Assembly (NCBI GenBank): GCA_017545325.1
Contig: JAFWOX010000109.1
Location: 1 to 58,831 of the forward strand
Length of the DNA: 58,831 bases
Source: Oscillospiraceae bacterium
GTDB lineage: Bacteria > Bacillota_A > Clostridia > Oscillospirales > Oscillospiraceae
Reading direction: 5' to 3'
Both the position numbers and the translations under genes were made by a program. This document shows, piece by piece, positions 50,528-58,831 of this stretch. The notes under the pieces were generated by a model that had not been told where the DNA came from, searched no databases, and saw only the letters and a list, made by a program, of their open reading frames with translations. Each line of letters starts with the position of its first letter. Position 1 is the first letter of the stretch.

Positions 50528-53104
50528 ATGAAACAGCTGAAGCGCTTTCTGGCCCTGCTCCTGGCTCTAGTCCTGGCTCTGAGTCTTCTGGGCTGCAGCA
50601 AAAAGGAAAACGAGGACCCCACCCCCGGCAGCCAGACCGCGGCGCCGGAGGACGCGCAGAAGGAACTGGAAAAGAAGCTCAAGGGCGTGGAAAAGATGAA
50701 GCTGGACCACGTCTACAGCGTGGAATATCTGAAGACCGCCCTGGAGGGGGACACCTATATCCAGAATGTGATGGAGGTGAACGGGGAGATCTACCTCACC
50801 GTCAGCTTCAACCGGCAGATCCCCTCTGAGCAGAATCCCGAAGAGACGGAGTACATCTGGGGCATCGAGCTGTACCGCATGGCGAAGGACGGCGAACTGA
50901 CGAAGCTCCTCACCTTCACCCAGGAATCCGAGTACGACGAGGAGAACAGCCGCAGCCGGGAAAGCTATGTGAACAGCATCAGCATCGCCCCGGACGGGAC
51001 CCTCTGGTATTTGAAGGAGCAGTATCTGAACGACTGGTCCGACCCGGACAACTATATCTGGGAGCAGGAGAGCAGCCTTGTCCACGCGGACCTGGAGGGG
51101 AATGAGCTCCTGAGCATCCCCACCGCAAGCCTGAAGGATCCCGCCCGGGAGGACGACTATTTCTATCTCGGACAGATGATCTTTGCCGGAAACGGCAATA
51201 TCCTGGGGATGACCGGGGATGGCTTCATCGGCCTGGATCAGACCGGGAAGGTACTCTTCCGGAGCAGTGGGGAGAGCAGCAACACCTATATCCAGAGCCT
51301 CTGCGCCACCGGCAGCGGCAGGATCATTGCCACCGTCTACAAGTATAATCCTGGGGACTACTCCAGCTCCTTCGGCCTGGTGGAGGTGGATCCCACCAGC
51401 GGCCAGCTCACGGAGCTGGCAGACATGGGGTCGGAGATGTACAACATAGGCAACCTCTACGGCGGCCCGGGGGATACCCTCATCATGGGCAGCACCACGG
51501 GGATCGACAGCTATGACCTCGCCACCAACACCCGCAGCGAGATCCTGAACTGGCTGAACTGCGACATGAACGCCAACTATGTGGGGAACGTGGTGCCCCT
51601 TTCCGACGGCCGCTTCCTCATCACGGAGCGGAACTGGCGGCGGGACAGCAGCATGAAGCTGGCCTACATGACCCCCGTGGGGGAGAGCGTGGAGAAGTAC
51701 ATCATCCATTTCGCCGCCCTGTATCTGGACGAAAACCTGACCAACTCCATCATCAGCTACAACAAGCAGAACGACCTGTTCCGCATCGTCTTCGACAACT
51801 ATTCCGTGTACAATACGGAGGACGACTATGAGGCGGGCCTGAAGCAGCTGAACCAGGAGATCATCTCCGGCAAGATCCCGGATATCTTCTCCATGGACGG
51901 CCTGCCCTATGACGTATACGCCAGCAAGGGCCTGCTTCTGGACCTGAAGCCCCGGCTGGAGAAGGACCCGGATATCCGCATGGAGGACTATCTGGAGAAC
52001 GTATTCAAGGCCGTGGAGCGGGACGGGAAGATCTACAGCATCATCCCCGCCTTCGCCCTGGAGACCCTGGCGGCCAAGGAGAGCCTGGTGGGCAAGATCC
52101 CCGGCTGGACCATGGCGGACCTCCAGAGGATCATCCAGGCCCATCCCGAGATGGCGGTCTTCTCCGATACCACCCGGGAGAACGCCCTCCGGATCCTGCT
52201 GGAGGAGAACATGGACGCCTTCATCGACCCGGAGACCGGCGCCTGCACCTTCAACAGCCCCGAATTCATCCAGATCCTGGAGCTGGTGAAGACCTTCCCG
52301 GAGACCATCGACTGGGAGAAGCTCTATAACGACGACCCCACATACTGGGAACGGCAGGACAGCCAGTACCGGGAGGGACGCACGCTTCTGCTCAATTGCT
52401 ACCTCAACAGCTATACCAGCATCCGGGATCTGTACTACCAGTTCGATTCGGACTGCACCTTCATCGGTTTCCCCGGCGCCAAGGGCAGCGGGGCGATCAT
52501 CCGGCCCAATATGGAGGTCGCCATCTCCGGCCGCACCAAGCTGGACGACCAGTGCTGGGATTTCCTGCGGTATGTGCTCAGCGAGGAATACCAGGCGGAT
52601 CTGGGAGACTGGTGCTTCCCTGTACGGGTTGACGCCCTGAACGCGCTGGCCAAGCGGGCGATGGAAGAGCAGCAGGGGGGCTACATCATGTATTCCACCG
52701 GCTCCGGCGGCGGCGTGGTGGAGTATGCCCCGTCCGTTGAGACCGAGGCGAATGAGCCCGCCGAGGAGGGCGATGCGGAGGGCGAAGCCACCGCCGATGT
52801 TCTGATCCCGGAAAAAAGCGCCTCTCCCGGAGACCTGGAGCCGGAGATGCCCGGCGGGGCCGTGCCCGAGCCCATGCCCGCGCCCGGATACGACGACTGG
52901 TGGTCCAAGCCCATCACCCAGGATATGGCGGATAAGATCACCGATGCGGTGAAGGGTGCGGTACAGATCTACCGGCAGCAGACGGAGGTCATGGCCATCA
53001 TCCAGGAGGAGGCGGGGGCCTTCTTCTCGGGCCAGAAGACCGCTCAGGCCGTGGCGGACACCATCCAGAGCCGGGTATACCTGTATGTGATGGAATCGCG
53101 CTGA
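50528..53104 (+). CDS. Lipoprotein: beta-propeller-like N-terminus fused to family 1 solute-binding domain
   Basis: An 858-residue lipoprotein with lipobox L20-L21-G22-C23. Residues about 60-395 look like a beta-propeller: repeated short strands with IAPDGTLWYLKEQ, FAGNGNILGMTGDGFIGLDQTGKVLF, GPGDTLIMGSTTGIDSYD and PLSDGRFLITERNW. Residues about 400-720 are a family 1 extracellular solute-binding domain (QLNQEIISGKIPDIFSMDG, TRENALRILLEENMDAFID, CWDFLRYVLSEEYQ). A Pro/acid linker (about 735-785) and a C-terminal helix pair end the protein. No permease is adjacent, so it may sense or capture a ligand rather than feed an importer. Confidence 0.78.
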   Translation: MKQLKRFLALLLALVLALSLLGCSKKENEDPTPGSQTAAPEDAQKELEKKLKGVEKMKLDHVYSVEYLKTALEGDTYIQNVMEVNGEIYLTVSFNRQIPSEQNPEETEYIWGIELYRMAKDGELTKLLTFTQESEYDEENSRSRESYVNSISIAPDGTLWYLKEQYLNDWSDPDNYIWEQESSLVHADLEGNELLSIPTASLKDPAREDDYFYLGQMIFAGNGNILGMTGDGFIGLDQTGKVLFRSSGESSNTYIQSLCATGSGRIIATVYKYNPGDYSSSFGLVEVDPTSGQLTELADMGSEMYNIGNLYGGPGDTLIMGSTTGIDSYDLATNTRSEILNWLNCDMNANYVGNVVPLSDGRFLITERNWRRDSSMKLAYMTPVGESVEKYIIHFAALYLDENLTNSIISYNKQNDLFRIVFDNYSVYNTEDDYEAGLKQLNQEIISGKIPDIFSMDGLPYDVYASKGLLLDLKPRLEKDPDIRMEDYLENVFKAVERDGKIYSIIPAFALETLAAKESLVGKIPGWTMADLQRIIQAHPEMAVFSDTTRENALRILLEENMDAFIDPETGACTFNSPEFIQILELVKTFPETIDWEKLYNDDPTYWERQDSQYREGRTLLLNCYLNSYTSIRDLYYQFDSDCTFIGFPGAKGSGAIIRPNMEVAISGRTKLDDQCWDFLRYVLSEEYQADLGDWCFPVRVDALNALAKRAMEEQQGGYIMYSTGSGGGVVEYAPSVETEANEPAEEGDAEGEATADVLIPEKSASPGDLEPEMPGGAVPEPMPAPGYDDWWSKPITQDMADKITDAVKGAVQIYRQQTEVMAIIQEEAGAFFSGQKTAQAVADTIQSRVYLYVMESR

Positions 53105-53111
53105 CGCGCTT

Positions 53112-53144
53112 CGAGCCGGAGCCCTGCAAAGCGGCTCCGGCTCG
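53112..53144. repeat. Intergenic inverted repeat
   Basis: Arms CGAGCCGGAGCC (53112-53123) and GGCTCCGGCTCG (53133-53144), followed by AGTTGGATTACGCTCCGCTG. The layout resembles the hairpin at 58717-58749 (GCTTC before, GAGTTG after). Confidence 0.55.
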
Positions 53145-53242
53145 AGTTGGATTACGCTCCGCTGCAGATCCCGCAAGCTTTGCTTCCGCGGCAGGGAACG
53201 CGGCGGGATTATTCCTGACGGGAGTGAACTGCATCATAAAGT

Positions 53243-53278
53243 CCGGGCGGACGCTGCAAAACGCGTCCGCCCGGTTTT
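53243..53278 (+). terminator. Rho-independent terminator
   Basis: Perfect arms CCGGGCGGACGC / GCGTCCGCCCGG (53243-53274), then TTTTCCTT. It lies between the lipoprotein gene and the convergent beta-helix gene. Confidence 0.88.
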
Positions 53279-53289
53279 CCTTCAGGGTT

Positions 53290-55305
53290 TTATCCCACTG
53301 TGACCGCGTCTGTCCAGGCGGCGAAGGGGCCGGGGAGGGGAGTGGCGCCCCGGGCATTTCCCAGGTAATCCCGGTCGAAGGCGATGGGGGAGCCGTCCGG
53401 CGCCTCAAAGGGCTGCTCCGGCTCAAAGGCGGGCTCCAGACTTGCGGTGGTCACCGGCTTTGCGGCGAACCCGGCCAGGGCCCCGCCCAGTTCGGATTCC
53501 AGCAGGAGCTGCCCGTCCCGCTCCGTCAGCCGGAAGCTGTAGGCTCCTGCCGGCGCGGCGGGGGCGGACTCCTTCCCCCAGGGCCGTGCTCCGTTCAGGT
53601 AGATGTTCCCCTCGGCCCAGACGGGCAGAGGGATATAGTACCGGTCCTTCGGGGGGGAGCCCATGCCGCAGTACCCCTGGAACTCCCGGAGCCATTCCTC
53701 CTGCGTCGGGCAGAAGTCGAAGACATGGAGGCCGCTCACCACGTTCCCCTCATCCCAGGGGTCGTCCTTCAGCTTCTCCATGGCCCTCTCCAGGAAGGGC
53801 GGAACCTCCTGCTGGAGGAAGACGTTGTTCACGAAGCGCATATCCCCGTGGAGGATGGTCATGAAGCCCGCCACATCCGTGCTGTGGGGCACATGATAGG
53901 GGGTATACCGGGGAGAGGGGCGGGTGAGGGAGCCGTTATCCACCCCCCGGCCCACGGCGGAGATGGACCCGGCGATGAGGTTATGCACAAAGGCGCAGCC
54001 TTGGGTGGCCAGGCGCAGGGAGCGGAGGGAGAGCATCAGATTGTCGTCCACCAGGGTAGGGCCGTGGGAGACCTCGATGAACAGGTCCTCCCCATAGCCC
54101 TGGAGGGCTTCGTCGTTCATCAGGCAGGGGAAGGGCAGGGCGTTATCGTGGAACAGGTTCCCGGTGACCCGGGCGCCCTGGGCCTGCCAGTCCAGCCAGA
54201 TGCCTCGGGTGCAGTGGTGGATATGGTTCCGGCGGAAGACCACGTCGATGGCGGCATGCATCTTGATGCCCCCGATCTCCGCCCCCGCCAGGTTCTGCTT
54301 ATTGTTGATATGGTGGATATGATTGTCCTCGATCACCGAGAACACGCCCCCCAGGTGGCCCACGATGCCGGTCTGCCCGCAGTCATGGATATTGCAGCGG
54401 CGGACGACGTGGGAGCCCACGTTCTCCTTCCGCCAGCCCTCCCGCCAGGCCTGGAGGATGCAGTCCCGCTCCGTCTGGGTGCCGTCCTTCAGCTTCCGCA
54501 GGAGCCATTTGTTGTCGTTTTCCGGCTGGCGGTATTTCCCCAGGGAGATGCCGCTGCACTTGGATTCCGCGATCTCGCAGTCCTCGATGATCCAGCCCCT
54601 GGACCAATGGGGCCCCACCATCCCCTCCTGATAGGCGGTGGGCGGCGCCCACTGGGTGGCGGCCTGGCGCACGACGAAGCCGGAGAGGGTGATATACCCC
54701 GCCCCGGTGCGGGAGGGATAGAAGCCGTGCTTCCGCACGCTGATCTCCACGTTTTCCCGGTTGGGGTCACAGCCCTGGAAATTGGCCCAGATCAGGGTGG
54801 CGTCCTGCTCGGTATCCTGCTCCGTATACCAGACGTACCGGGAGAACTCCGGGTCCCAGGAGGCCTTGGAGGGCGCGGGGGACTTCACCGCCTCCCGGCT
54901 CAGGACCTCATACATGGATTTCCCCTCCAGGAACACATCCCCCAGGTGGGCCACATGGGAGGCCATGAACCAGTCCCCCTGCACCAGGGTGGTGAAGGGG
55001 TGCCGGTCGGGGAAGCGGGAATTGGGGATGCGGACGGACCAGACGCCGTCCCCCTCGTCCTTCCAGCCCCGGAGGGGTTCGGCTCCGGTGATCACCGCCC
55101 CCAGGGGGACGGCGCTGCGGTAGATGATCCGGGCGGCGGGGGTGCCCCCGTTCTTCGGGTCCACCCATTCCCGGTAGACGCCGGGCTGCACCAGGACCGT
55201 GTCCCCGGGCAGGGCCAGGTCCGCCGCCTGCTGAATGGCGGCAAAGGGGCGGCTTTCGCTCCCATCGCCCCCCGGGGCGGCGGAGGCGGAAACATGGTAG
55301 ATCAT
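53290..55305 (-). CDS. Right-handed parallel beta-helix protein
   Basis: A 671-residue protein. It begins IYHVSASAAPGGDGSESRPFAAIQQAADLALPGDTVLVQPGVYRE, the common start of pectate-lyase-fold enzymes. The middle has repeated beta-helix turns with His/Asn: RGWIIEDCEIAESKCSGISLG, VVRRCNIHDCGQTGIVGH, IEDNHIHHINN, FRRNHIHHCTRGIWLD, VTGNLFHDN. Such proteins are polysaccharide lyases or glycosidases (for instance GH141-like). There is no signal peptide, so it seems cytosolic. Start at 55305 follows GGAGG by 8 bp. A TTTCAG-17-TATACT promoter lies at 55341-55369. Substrate unknown. Confidence 0.8.
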   Translation of the reverse strand: MIYHVSASAAPGGDGSESRPFAAIQQAADLALPGDTVLVQPGVYREWVDPKNGGTPAARIIYRSAVPLGAVITGAEPLRGWKDEGDGVWSVRIPNSRFPDRHPFTTLVQGDWFMASHVAHLGDVFLEGKSMYEVLSREAVKSPAPSKASWDPEFSRYVWYTEQDTEQDATLIWANFQGCDPNRENVEISVRKHGFYPSRTGAGYITLSGFVVRQAATQWAPPTAYQEGMVGPHWSRGWIIEDCEIAESKCSGISLGKYRQPENDNKWLLRKLKDGTQTERDCILQAWREGWRKENVGSHVVRRCNIHDCGQTGIVGHLGGVFSVIEDNHIHHINNKQNLAGAEIGGIKMHAAIDVVFRRNHIHHCTRGIWLDWQAQGARVTGNLFHDNALPFPCLMNDEALQGYGEDLFIEVSHGPTLVDDNLMLSLRSLRLATQGCAFVHNLIAGSISAVGRGVDNGSLTRPSPRYTPYHVPHSTDVAGFMTILHGDMRFVNNVFLQQEVPPFLERAMEKLKDDPWDEGNVVSGLHVFDFCPTQEEWLREFQGYCGMGSPPKDRYYIPLPVWAEGNIYLNGARPWGKESAPAAPAGAYSFRLTERDGQLLLESELGGALAGFAAKPVTTASLEPAFEPEQPFEAPDGSPIAFDRDYLGNARGATPLPGPFAAWTDAVTVG

Positions 55306-55477
55306 GGCAAATACCTCCATATCGTATTATCCCTGCCGTCAGTATACAATACCTTGAGGCCTTCTGAAAAGCCCGGAATTTTGCAAAATAAAGCTTGCAT
55401 TGGGGAAGAAAGCATGATAATATGATTGTCGCCGTCTTCGGGCGGTCCTGTATATTACGGAAAGGGTGTTGTTTCCC

Positions 55478-55717
55478 ATGTCTGCCTGGATGATTATTCT
55501 GACCATTATACAGCTTCTCTCCGCCCTGGCCGTGGTGGCCGTGGTGCTGTTCCAGTCCGGCAAGAGCGCCGGCCTCTCCGGGGCCATCGGCGGCGTTGCC
55601 GATACCTTCCTGGCCAAGAACAAGGCCAAGGATGTGGATGCCAAGCTGGCCCGGATGACCAAGTGGATCGCCATCGCCTTCGTGGTGCTGACCCTCCTGC
55701 TGAACATCCTTGCCTGA
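55478..55717 (+). CDS. secG: Preprotein translocase subunit SecG
   Basis: A 79-residue membrane protein with two hydrophobic segments around the conserved VVLFQSGKSAGLSGAIGGVADTF loop, the SecG signature. It aids SecYEG protein export. Here it stands alone; in many Firmicutes it lies near rnr and smpB, which are absent. AAAGGG lies 11 bp before the ATG. Confidence 0.95.
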   Translation: MSAWMIILTIIQLLSALAVVAVVLFQSGKSAGLSGAIGGVADTFLAKNKAKDVDAKLARMTKWIAIAFVVLTLLLNILA

Positions 55718-55733
55718 GTAAGAGAGAAAGACC

Positions 55734-55766
55734 TGCCGGGTGCGCCGCTGCGCACCCGGCATTTTT
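55734..55766 (+). terminator. Rho-independent terminator of secG
   Basis: Perfect arms TGCCGGGTGCGC (55734-55745) and GCGCACCCGGCA (55750-55761) around CGCT, then TTTTTG. Confidence 0.92.
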
Positions 55767-55817
55767 GTTCCCCGGGACGGAAGGACCGGGGGGCCGCGCA
55801 TTTCGGAAAAAACCGGA

Positions 55818-56561
55818 TCACGCCGTTTCCTCAACCAGGGCGCTCCGGAGGGACAGGGCATAGCCCTTCTCCGTCCAGGGGGTGGTGAGGATCAGGTCCC
55901 TCCCCTGCGCATCCGCGCCTTCTCCCGGCGCCGCGCGGCGTTGGGAGAGCAGATCGTTATCCGCCAGGGCGGCGGTCAGGACGGGAAGATAGAAGGGGTC
56001 GTTCAGGCTCAGGTGGGTCAGGTCGAACCAGCCGTTGTTCCAGGCGATGGATCGGGCGTCGTTGGACGCCGCCGGCTTATCCAGAAACAGGAGATAGACG
56101 CAGCCCTTCATCATGGGCCAGGAACCCGCCTGCCGGGCCAGGAGATGCTCGTCCTCCGTGAGGACGCAGCGGTCCCAGACCCCCACCGTATCCCCGGGCT
56201 CCGTTCCGGCGCCCTTGATGACCCGCAGCACCTTCACCCTGCGCCAGGTGCGGGCGTCCCAGAAGCGGTATTTCAGCCGGAGGTTCGTACCGGTATAGTC
56301 CCGGTCCAGGGAGAACCCTGTCCCGCCCGGGGCAAGCTCCGTCTCCGGGGTGACCACCAGCACCTCCCCGGCCTGCTCCAGGAGGCGGGGGTAGTCGTAT
56401 ACCGCCAGGTCCAGATCCGGGCCGACATACATCTGCTTCGGATACCGGCGGGCGTATAACTCCTGGAAGGATGCGGCGGCGGGCCGGGGGCACAGGGTCA
56501 GGACCACGGCCAGGACCAGGATCAGCCCCGGAAGGGGCAGCAAAAAACGCAGTTTACGCAT
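55818..56561 (-). CDS. Small exported protein of unknown function
   Basis: A 247-residue protein with an N-terminal signal segment (MRKLRFLLPLPGLILVLAVVLTL) and likely cleavage after PAAA. The body has FQELYARRYPKQMYVGPDL, EVLVVTPETE, LRLKYRFWDARTWRRVKVLRVIKG, and GCVYLLFLDKP. The pattern of beta-strands suggests a compact domain, but I recognise no family. The start at 56561 follows AAGGAGG; a longer frame upstream is not supported. Its promoter region holds a perfect dyad (56595-56609). Confidence 0.7.
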   Translation of the reverse strand: MRKLRFLLPLPGLILVLAVVLTLCPRPAAASFQELYARRYPKQMYVGPDLDLAVYDYPRLLEQAGEVLVVTPETELAPGGTGFSLDRDYTGTNLRLKYRFWDARTWRRVKVLRVIKGAGTEPGDTVGVWDRCVLTEDEHLLARQAGSWPMMKGCVYLLFLDKPAASNDARSIAWNNGWFDLTHLSLNDPFYLPVLTAALADNDLLSQRRAAPGEGADAQGRDLILTTPWTEKGYALSLRSALVEETA

Positions 56562-56594
56562 GGGAATACCTCCTTCCCGGGGACAGGATACAAT

Positions 56595-56615
56595 TTGACG
56601 CCGCGTCAATGTCAA
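56595..56615. promoter_or_regulatory. Palindrome in the promoter of the exported-protein gene
   Basis: TTGACG-CCG-CGTCAA (56595-56609) is a perfect dyad like many TetR-family operators. On the minus strand TTGACA (56615-56610) abuts it and a weak TTGTAT lies 16 bp on, so the dyad fills the spacer. Regulation is inferred. Confidence 0.5.
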
Positions 56616-56677
56616 GAGAAATATGAAAAAAAGGCGGAAATCCCGGCGGCGGATAGGATACTTAACAAAAGATAGGA

Positions 56678-56706
56678 TTGAATAATACTCCGACAATTAC
56701 TACAAT
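56678..56706 (+). promoter_or_regulatory. Promoter of the terminal solute-binding protein gene
   Basis: TTGAAT (56678-56683), 17 bp, TACAAT (56701-56706). Confidence 0.7.
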
Positions 56707-56792
56707 AGGGATGATCGACGGTAAGGCTTTCCCCGGGAAGACCGGAGGGCGGATCGCCCGAAAGCCGAATAGAAAAGACAAGGAGGAAAAGA

Positions 56793-58604
56793 ATGAAAAA
56801 GAGACGAGTGCTGGCCCTGGTTTTTGCCGCGGCGCTTATCCTGGCGCTGTTCAGCGGCTGCGGCGGGACCACGAACCCCCCGGAGACCACAAAGGCCCCC
56901 GGCGGCGACGCCCCTGTCCAGACCCCCGCGGCCACAGACGGCGGGGCCGCTCCCACCGATGCTCCCGCAACGGCAGCTCCCGCCACGGAGGAGCCCGAGG
57001 AAGGCGGCGTATTCTACCATTACGCCAAGGGCAGCAACCCCAATGTGGACGCGGGGGGCCTGCCCACCGGGCCCTACAACTATGAGCTGCCCCTGACCAA
57101 CAGCGACGAGATCCTCACCATGTGGACCACCTGCTGGATCCCCTTCGTCCTGGATGAGGGCGGCTATCCCGAATCCCCCTTCCCCATGGAGATGGAGCGG
57201 CAGACCGGCGTTCATGTGGAGTATGACATCGTTCCCGGCGAATCCCGGAGCGAGAACTTCTCCGTGCTCCTGGCGGCGGACAATCTGGACGATATCATGA
57301 GCAACGCAAACTTCTTCTATACCAGCGGCAGCTTCAAGAAGGCTGTGGTGGAGGAAGAATTCTTCATCAATATCTACGACTACCGGGAATACTGCCCCAA
57401 CTACATCTGGCAGGCCCTCTGCGACCCCGCGGATGAGGCCACCTACAACTCCGTCTTCACGGAGGACGACCTGATCACCACCTTCTATTTCCTCTGGGAC
57501 CAGGGCCTGATCCAGATGGACTACTTCTTCCGGGGCGACTGGCTGGAGAAGCTGGGCATGACGAACGACGACATCCAGACCTTCGACGATCTTCATGACG
57601 CCCTTGCCGCCTGCCAGAGCCAGTTTGACAAGTGCACCTACCCCATGACCTATTACTCCACCCTGGAGATGTCCGGCACCTATGCCTGGACCGCCTACGA
57701 TACCTATTTCTGCGCCAGCCGCTTCGGCCTGGTTTACGTTCAGGACGGTCAGGTCAAGCACGCCAACATGAACGACAATGACCGCGCCCTTATGACCATG
57801 GCCAACCAGTGGTACAACGATGGCCTGATCGATCCCAACTGGGCCAGCTTCAGCTCGGACGAGGATTTCAACGATAAGATCGACGGCCAGCTGGCCTACG
57901 TCATGCTCTCCGCCAACGGCGCCTCCGAGCATCCGGGCTGCATCGATCCGGACGCCAGCGTGGGCTGGGTGCCGGTCCGCCGTCCCCTGCTGTACGAAGG
58001 ACAGACGCTGCATCTGGGCGGCGATACCACCCGCACCCATTACGGCAGCGCCGCCATCAGCGCCACCTGCGAGAACATCCCCCTCGCCGTCACCTGGGTC
58101 GACTGGCGGTACAGCGAGGAGGGCGCCATGTTCTGCACCTGGGGCGTGGAGGGCCTGACCTGGGAGTATAACGACAAGGGCGAGCGGGAATACACCCCCT
58201 TCTACTACGCGCCCGAGCTCACCAGCATGACCATGCTGGCCACCGTCTATCTCTCCAACGAGCTGACGGACCCCGGCATGCACTACCACCTCCAGCGGTA
58301 CTCCTTCCCCGGCGGCGAAGGGGCGGTTTATGCCCACACCTACTGGGCGAATTACGATTATGACGCGGCCTACCGCTGGCCCACCGCCATTACCTTCACC
58401 GATGAACAGCGGGAACGGATCAACCAGTATTCCAGCGACATCGGCACCTATATTTCGGAAAACTACATCGCCTTTGTGGACAACTCCAAGTCCCTGAACG
58501 AGTGGGATTCCTATGTGGCGGGCCTGGAGGCCATCGGCATGAACGAAGCCCTGGCTGTGTATCAGGAGGCCTACGACGCCTATCTTGCGGAAAAGGCCGC
58601 CTGA
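56793..58604 (+). CDS. Extracellular solute-binding lipoprotein (family 1, LplA-like)
   Basis: A 603-residue lipoprotein. Lipobox F20-S21-G22-C23, then a Thr/Pro/Ala-rich linker to about residue 65. The binding domain begins ITMWTTCW-like after YNYELPLTNSDEI, with the oligosaccharide-binding features MEMERQTGVHVEYDIVP, LAADNLDDIMS, WLEKLGMTNDDIQTFDDLHDAL and VTWVDWRYSEEGAMFCTWGVEGLTWEYND, matching large LplA-type binding proteins. The partner permeases (LplB/YtcP type) are not adjacent within the window. Start follows AAGGAGG. Confidence 0.88.
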   Translation: MKKRRVLALVFAAALILALFSGCGGTTNPPETTKAPGGDAPVQTPAATDGGAAPTDAPATAAPATEEPEEGGVFYHYAKGSNPNVDAGGLPTGPYNYELPLTNSDEILTMWTTCWIPFVLDEGGYPESPFPMEMERQTGVHVEYDIVPGESRSENFSVLLAADNLDDIMSNANFFYTSGSFKKAVVEEEFFINIYDYREYCPNYIWQALCDPADEATYNSVFTEDDLITTFYFLWDQGLIQMDYFFRGDWLEKLGMTNDDIQTFDDLHDALAACQSQFDKCTYPMTYYSTLEMSGTYAWTAYDTYFCASRFGLVYVQDGQVKHANMNDNDRALMTMANQWYNDGLIDPNWASFSSDEDFNDKIDGQLAYVMLSANGASEHPGCIDPDASVGWVPVRRPLLYEGQTLHLGGDTTRTHYGSAAISATCENIPLAVTWVDWRYSEEGAMFCTWGVEGLTWEYNDKGEREYTPFYYAPELTSMTMLATVYLSNELTDPGMHYHLQRYSFPGGEGAVYAHTYWANYDYDAAYRWPTAITFTDEQRERINQYSSDIGTYISENYIAFVDNSKSLNEWDSYVAGLEAIGMNEALAVYQEAYDAYLAEKAA

Positions 58605-58611
58605 TGAAAAA

Positions 58612-58749
58612 CCTGCCGGCCTTCGGCGCAGACCGAAGGCCGGCAGGCGGACAGAAAGAAAAAGGGGGACGCCCGGCAGGGCGTCCCCTCAGCGTGTCGA
58701 CAAAGTCGACACGCTTCAACTCGGACCCGCTCCGCTGGGCTCCGAGTTG
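58612..58749. terminator. Hairpin array at the right edge, with minus-strand terminators
   Basis: Four perfect hairpins: CCTGCCGGCCTTCGG / CCGAAGGCCGGCAGG (58612-58647); GGGGACGCCC / GGGCGTCCCC (58665-58688); GCGTGTCGAC / GTCGACACGC (58692-58714); CAACTCGGA / TCCGAGTTG (58717-58749). On the minus strand the first two are followed by TTTTTCATC and CTTTTTCTTTC, so they are intrinsic terminators for a gene to the right of the window. Nothing codes in 58605-58831. Confidence 0.75.
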
Positions 58750-58831
58750 AGAAGGATGACATCGCCGCTGCGCGCCTCGGTCGTACACTTCGACACTTGC
58801 GGCGATAGCAGTATTTTGGGGCAAAAATGAA

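Noticed and set aside
50567..53176. 869-codon minus-strand open frame opposite the propeller lipoprotein
   Set aside because: The plus-strand gene has a ribosome site, lipobox and recognisable domains; the minus frame has none.

Overview
The window is a GC-rich (roughly 60-65% by eye) chromosomal segment from what looks like a strictly anaerobic, gut-type member of the Clostridia, Oscillospirales-like. The grounds are strong Shine-Dalgarno sites, textbook TTGACA/TATAAT promoters with 17-bp spacers, FeoA-FeoA-FeoB iron uptake, two glycyl radical enzymes, an S-layer-homology protein, TAXI-type TRAP transport and many lipoprotein solute-binding proteins. This taxonomy is an inference; no rRNA is present. 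High GC gives many long antisense open frames, which I left out.

Layout, left to right. 1-2.5 kb: feoA-feoA-feoB (feoB runs off the left edge) on the minus strand, under a promoter with DtxR-type operator boxes. 2.8-9.5 kb: an HTH membrane regulator, a 3-hydroxyacyl-CoA dehydrogenase, an EamA transporter, a double-cupin protein, a beta-lactamase-fold hydrolase and metY. 9.8-13.1 kb: a MoxR/DUF58/DUF4129 operon on the minus strand. 13.3-16.6 kb: a TAXI-TRAP transporter whose binding protein appears to be circularly permuted. 16.6-19.7 kb: a low-GC accessory island with a UPF1-like helicase and an MntA/HepT toxin-antitoxin pair. 19.8-25.0 kb: a tightly overlapping operon starting with LuxE-like and LuxC-like fatty-acid reductase genes, followed by an acetyltransferase, a P-loop kinase, an anion permease and an SRAP protein. 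25.1-28.6 kb: a glycyl radical enzyme with its activase. 28.7-37.7 kb: BlaI/M56 pair, a sugar kinase, an (alpha/alpha)6-barrel glycosidase and a three-gene ABC-2 exporter. 37.7-38.7 kb: tRNA-Val, then a duplicated structured repeat in front of a four-helix-bundle gene. 39.0-45.1 kb: a PP2C sensor phosphatase, an NTF2-like protein, a cluster of palindromes and an orphan glycyl radical enzyme. 45.2-58.6 kb: an SLH/NlpC endopeptidase, a CYTH-alanine racemase fusion, a MATE pump, a beta-propeller/solute-binding fusion lipoprotein, a beta-helix protein, secG, a small exported protein and an oligosaccharide-type binding lipoprotein. The right edge carries several hairpins, including terminators for a minus-strand gene outside the window.

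The observations most worth following are the circularly permuted TAXI protein (13396-14421), the CYTH-Alr fusion (47273-48910), the LuxE/LuxC operon without luciferase (19837-25020), the 250-bp-spaced structured duplication by tRNA-Val (37881-38340), and the helicase plus HEPN/MNT island (16611-19745).
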